From assembly GCA_030435675.1 (NCBI GenBank), contig JAUCMV010000009.1:1-64000 (forward strand): a stretch of 64,000 bases of DNA. Direction: 5' to 3'. Below, piece by piece: positions 60,975 to 64,000 of this stretch. Under the pieces are notes generated by a model. It did not search any database and was not told the origin of the DNA. It saw nothing but the letters and a program-made list of their open reading frames with translations. How positions within the stretch are numbered: position 1 is the stretch's first letter; every line of letters starts with the position of its first letter. This DNA is from Steinernema hermaphroditum. Lineage: Eukaryota > Nematoda > Chromadorea > Rhabditida > Steinernematidae. The translations under genes were made by a program, and so were the position numbers.

Positions 60975-62099
60975 ATGGACACGGTGCCGTACGACTTCGT
61001 CGCCAGTGTGATGCGACTCATATTCTCGACGGATCTCTATATGCAAGCCAAACATATCCGTGCGCTTGGAGGGAATTACGGTAGAATAGCTGGCCGAATA
61101 GCGCTGAAGTACGTGCATTGTGAGATATATGTCCCCGGGCTCTTCTCCGACGAACCTCTCGACGACGGTTCCGATCGGAAATTCTCCTGTTCGCCTGTGT
61201 TTAGGAGCAGTTTCTTCTGTAGGAAAGTGAGTCCCGATTCGATCGCCGGAGTAAGAGATATCCGTCGGTTCTCCGTAACGTTTTCCAAACGTTATTGGCT
61301 CGATGAAGTGCCAGACATTCGTGACGGTATCACCCATCGCCAATTCCTTAAACTGATGCAAATCTATCGACACACTCGGTTCCGTGAGCTAGCCATTTGG
61401 GACTTCCCATTAAGAGACGCATTCCAATTCGGGGCAATTCCCAATGGCATGTCCTTCTTTAACTGCGTCACTTTGTGCTACCAGGAGAATATGTCATCTT
61501 TCAAAGAAGTCCTCATGAGGTTCTTGGACGCGCGAAAGCTGGAAGTGCTAAACTTGATATGCCGTGGATTGGAAAACTACTACGACACATACGACACTCG
61601 CCCCAAGCCTCTACCCGAAAGTCCACCACCAGAATGGCTCCGCGAAATCCTTCTGAAGACGTTTCTGCAGCCTCAGATGACATATCTATATCTTTGCTTC
61701 AATCCTTCTTGGATGTCGACGACGTTTTTTGATGCGGTGGTCACCCGATGGATCCAGAGCCCCGAAACGTTTCCCGAAACTATCTTTAGACGTATCACCT
61801 TCAAGGGTGCTCCTTCGCCGATACTTCTGCAGAAGTTCGGCTTTCGCACCATCTGCACCCCTCCCGTCCCAAATGATGATTTATTTTGGTGGCTGAGCGG
61901 CAGAGAACGGATTTTCGACCTTCCTCACCCCACGGAACAGAAGCGAAGACTTGTCCTGCATGTCTACATCAAAAGCGACATGTTCAGCCAACGGAGGAAC
62001 ATTTCTGGCAAAAAATTTTTGCGCTTGCTTCCGACTGCATGCTCGAGTTCTGGTTCAACCACGGGGAAGCTGCCTCTTTCTGCCGAGAGGAAACCCTGA
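60975..62099 (+). pseudogene. Tail-anchored protein gene, frameshifted tandem copy
   Basis: Same as 26319-27614 except that a T6 run is T5 near 62015. After SGKKF the frame shifts, giving 25 unrelated residues and a stop at 62097-62099. The membrane anchor (encoded at 62177-62235) is therefore not translated. The rest of the coding sequence is unchanged, so the lesion is very young or a consensus error in a homopolymer. Confidence 0.75.
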
Positions 62100-62460
62100 A
62101 TCTGTACAACATCCCCTGGAGCGGATCAAGCGATTGCATCAAGGAAATCCCCGGAAATCGGTGCTCTACTGAAGCGCTCGTGTGTCTTGTTGTCCTTGTG
62201 ATTCTTTTCCTCGCGTTCCTCCGTTTTGCCCTACTATTGTACTGCCCTTTGCATTGGGTTGATCCATGACAAATGGCCCATTTTGTAACCATCCTTTAAT
62301 TATACAATGTTTGCTCCCAGGGCCAAGCCGATGGGTACATTGTTGAGTACAGTTAATTCTCTCCCCATATTGTGGTTTGCACCTTGTCCACTGTATTCCT
62401 CTTGATGTTGTCACATTTTTTGACTCTAAACCCCCTGTGTTCTATGAACGGAGGATCCAG

Positions 62461-62583
62461 ATGTTGCCCAAAAAATCAGCTGATGTTATTACGTGCCAAT
62501 GGTGTGGAAAACGTTTCGGATGTGCGTTATCACACGCAACCGATGTTCACTACGTGATAGGATGCTCGCCGAAACAGAGATAA
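62461..62583 (+). CDS. Small zinc-finger ORF (40 aa), tandem copy 2
   Basis: Identical to 27806-27928. Confidence 0.35.
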   Translation: MLPKKSADVITCQWCGKRFGCALSHATDVHYVIGCSPKQR

Positions 62584-62815
62584 ACGTCTCCAAACAATGG
62601 AGATACGTAGATAACTGCTGCCACGCGGTAAAATCCTCAGATGTACAACGATAAATGGTGCGGATCTTGCTCCAAGCACCGTGACGAAACACAAGCGTCA
62701 CACGATAACCAACGGCTTCACAAACGACGACGACAACAACAATATGCGGACACTGGTCGCGCACTACAACGATACAACAAACGACAACGGTGCTTATCTT
62801 TTCACTCTTTTCACT

Positions 62816-62856
62816 CGACCTCTTTTTCGCTTTTTTCTTCGATTATCGAGCTGTTT
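62816..62856 (+). repeat. 41-bp inverted repeat left arm, tandem copy 2
   Basis: Pairs with 63140-63180. Confidence 0.93.
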
Positions 62857-62956
62857 GCTCCGTGTACGGCAGTACTAAGATATCAGCGAAGCTGTTAAGA
62901 CAACAGGCTCGCCCTTCGGGCTCGCGTTAAATCAATAGGCATAGTCCTAAGCCGGA

Positions 62957-63054
62957 GCCTAAGCCAAGCCGGGGTTTGCCTAAGCCAAGCCGGGGTCTGC
63001 CTAAGCCAAGCCGGGGTTTGCCTAAGCCCAGCCGGGGTTTGCCTAAGCCAAGCC
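62957..63054. repeat. 21-bp minisatellite, tandem copy 2
   Basis: Same unit number and variants as 28302-28399. Confidence 0.93.
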
Positions 63055-63139
63055 AAAAATGAATGCAGGGCTCGCTTCGCTTGCTCGCAGCCTAAGTTTG
63101 TAGGCTGTTATCTTGTTAGTTATACTGGAAATCCGACAG

Positions 63140-63180
63140 AAACAGCTCGATAATCGAAGAAAAAAGCGAAAAAGAGGTCG
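63140..63180 (-). repeat. 41-bp inverted repeat right arm, tandem copy 2
   Basis: Pairs with 62816-62856. Confidence 0.93.
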
Positions 63181-63457
63181 AAAATTGGTGAAACTAAGGC
63201 GACAGAATGGTCCCGGAACGAATTGCCTGGCGCGGCAAGTAGATTTGTCCCCGCGTCAAATCGTTCTGCTCTCATGTCGGGGCGTGGCCCCGCGCTCCCG
63301 TCCCACGCGCGCCTCTGCCCGCGCGGCACGCTCGCTGCCCGCGGCAGTCTGCCCTGCAGCCTCACCCTTAAGCGGTCGCCCCGCGCCGCCTCCCTAAAAC
63401 CAGCCTGCCTTATCTCCCTCTCCTCTCCCCTCGTTATGCTTCCGCTACACCACGTAG

Positions 63458-63676
63458 TAAGGTACAGATCGTCACAAAATCGATAATCCACCAATCAGCA
63501 CATATTTAAGCCCCGCCCTAAAGATTGGATAGAAAGTGGGCGGAGTTTCATGGAATGTGAATAATTATTAATCAATTATTAATTAATTAGTTATTAATCA
63601 ATTATTAATTAATTAACTGTGTGACGATTGGTTGTAAACTGATTTTTGTTTCATGAACCTGATGATCAATGATCAG
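63458..63676. repeat. MITE-like repeat F copy 2, tandem copy 2
   Basis: Identical to 28804-29022. Confidence 0.8.
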
Positions 63677-64000
63677 GTTGCGGTTGTCTTCCGAAGTCCA
63701 TGAGTCAGAAGTGAACGACACAAATTTAGCACTTTCCAGACGATTCTGGATTCTCTTCTTGTATTCTTCGTACAAGTTGGGGATATCTGTTCTCGAAACA
63801 GAGGTTCGTGATCTATAGACTATACCGTTATTTGAAATTTTCGGAGAAAACTTACCTCACGTTGTACCACGGTGCTAGAATTTAGAACAAATTAACGAAT
63901 CCTCGTCGTTCGACGATACAGAAAGGTTCTGAATCCACAGCCACCATCAACGCTATGGCTCTGTTGACTGCGGCTGTTTTCGCACCGTCTTCTCTCCAAT
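63677..64000 (-). pseudogene. hAT transposase 2 fragment, cut by window end
   Basis: Matches 29023-29346; contains exon 3 and most of exon 2 of the truncated hAT transposase. Confidence 0.75.

Larger units (their letters stand above)
34656..64000. repeat. 34,655-bp tandem unit, copy 2 (right end cut)
   Basis: Corresponds to 1-29346 of copy 1. Differences seen: A to T at 35648 (copy-1 993), T to A at 39381 (copy-1 4726), A9 to A10 near 47803, T6 to T5 near 62015, and C4 to C3 near 63394. The copy ends inside the hAT fragment because the window ends. Confidence 0.97.

Overview
The window is eukaryotic and most likely from a nematode. Introns in the hAT and DDE transposases are 41-48 bp long with worm-like acceptors ending in TTTAG or TTCAG. 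The retroelements are BEL/Pao and RTE types common in nematodes, and exon fragments of a cytoplasmic dynein-2 heavy chain (CHE-3/DYNC2H1-like) are present. A predicted tail-anchored protein starting MDTVPYDF resembles large lineage-specific families of clade IV nematodes such as Steinernema; that placement is from memory and uncertain. There are no operons, ribosome binding sites, rRNA genes or CRISPR arrays.

The dominant fact is that the whole window is one 34,655-bp unit repeated in tandem: 1-34655 is followed without a gap by the same sequence at 34656-64000. I found two substitutions (993/35648 and 4726/39381) and three homopolymer length differences (near 13147, 27360 and 28738) over about 29.3 kb. 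This is either a very recent segmental duplication or an assembly artefact. Copy-2 entries are kept short and refer to copy 1.

Layout of one unit: (1) an RTE non-LTR retrotransposon on the minus strand (complete at 32880-35911, cut by the window edge at 1-1256). (2) 1.3-3.7 kb: decayed Polinton/Maverick (adinto-like) fragments with a Pao-type LTR. (3) 3.8-5.2 kb: a tyrosine-recombinase (Crypton-like) insertion inside a copy of the RTE 5' head, flanked by GATTC and carrying a 166-bp inverted repeat. (4) 5.35-9.65 kb: duplicated zinc-finger and dynein-2 fragments, arranged head-to-head around a pogo-like DDE transposase. (5) 9.65-11 kb: palindromic repeats and tRNA-like sequences. (6) 11-19.4 kb: an AT-rich BEL/Pao composite with a doubled gag, interrupted by a solo LTR that contains a fold-back Tc1/mariner element. 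(7) 19.4-24.4 kb: a GC-rich Pao element cut in its integrase and fused to (8) a second recombinase copy (24.4-25.55 kb) split by a 205-bp solo LTR. (9) 25.55-29.02 kb: two copies of a MITE-like repeat bracketing the tail-anchored gene and a small zinc-finger ORF. (10) 29.02-32.27 kb: two related hAT elements, one with perfect 8-bp target duplications. (11) 32.27-32.88 kb: tRNA-like sequences.

Nearly everything is mobile DNA in nested layers, and target-site duplications let the order of insertion be read in several places. The only intact host-like gene is the tail-anchored one at 26319-27614; its tandem copy is frameshifted. The most unusual item is the tyrosine-recombinase element: two loci almost identical in sequence, catalytic residues all present, and a long inverted repeat whose right arm starts exactly where the second copy is cut.
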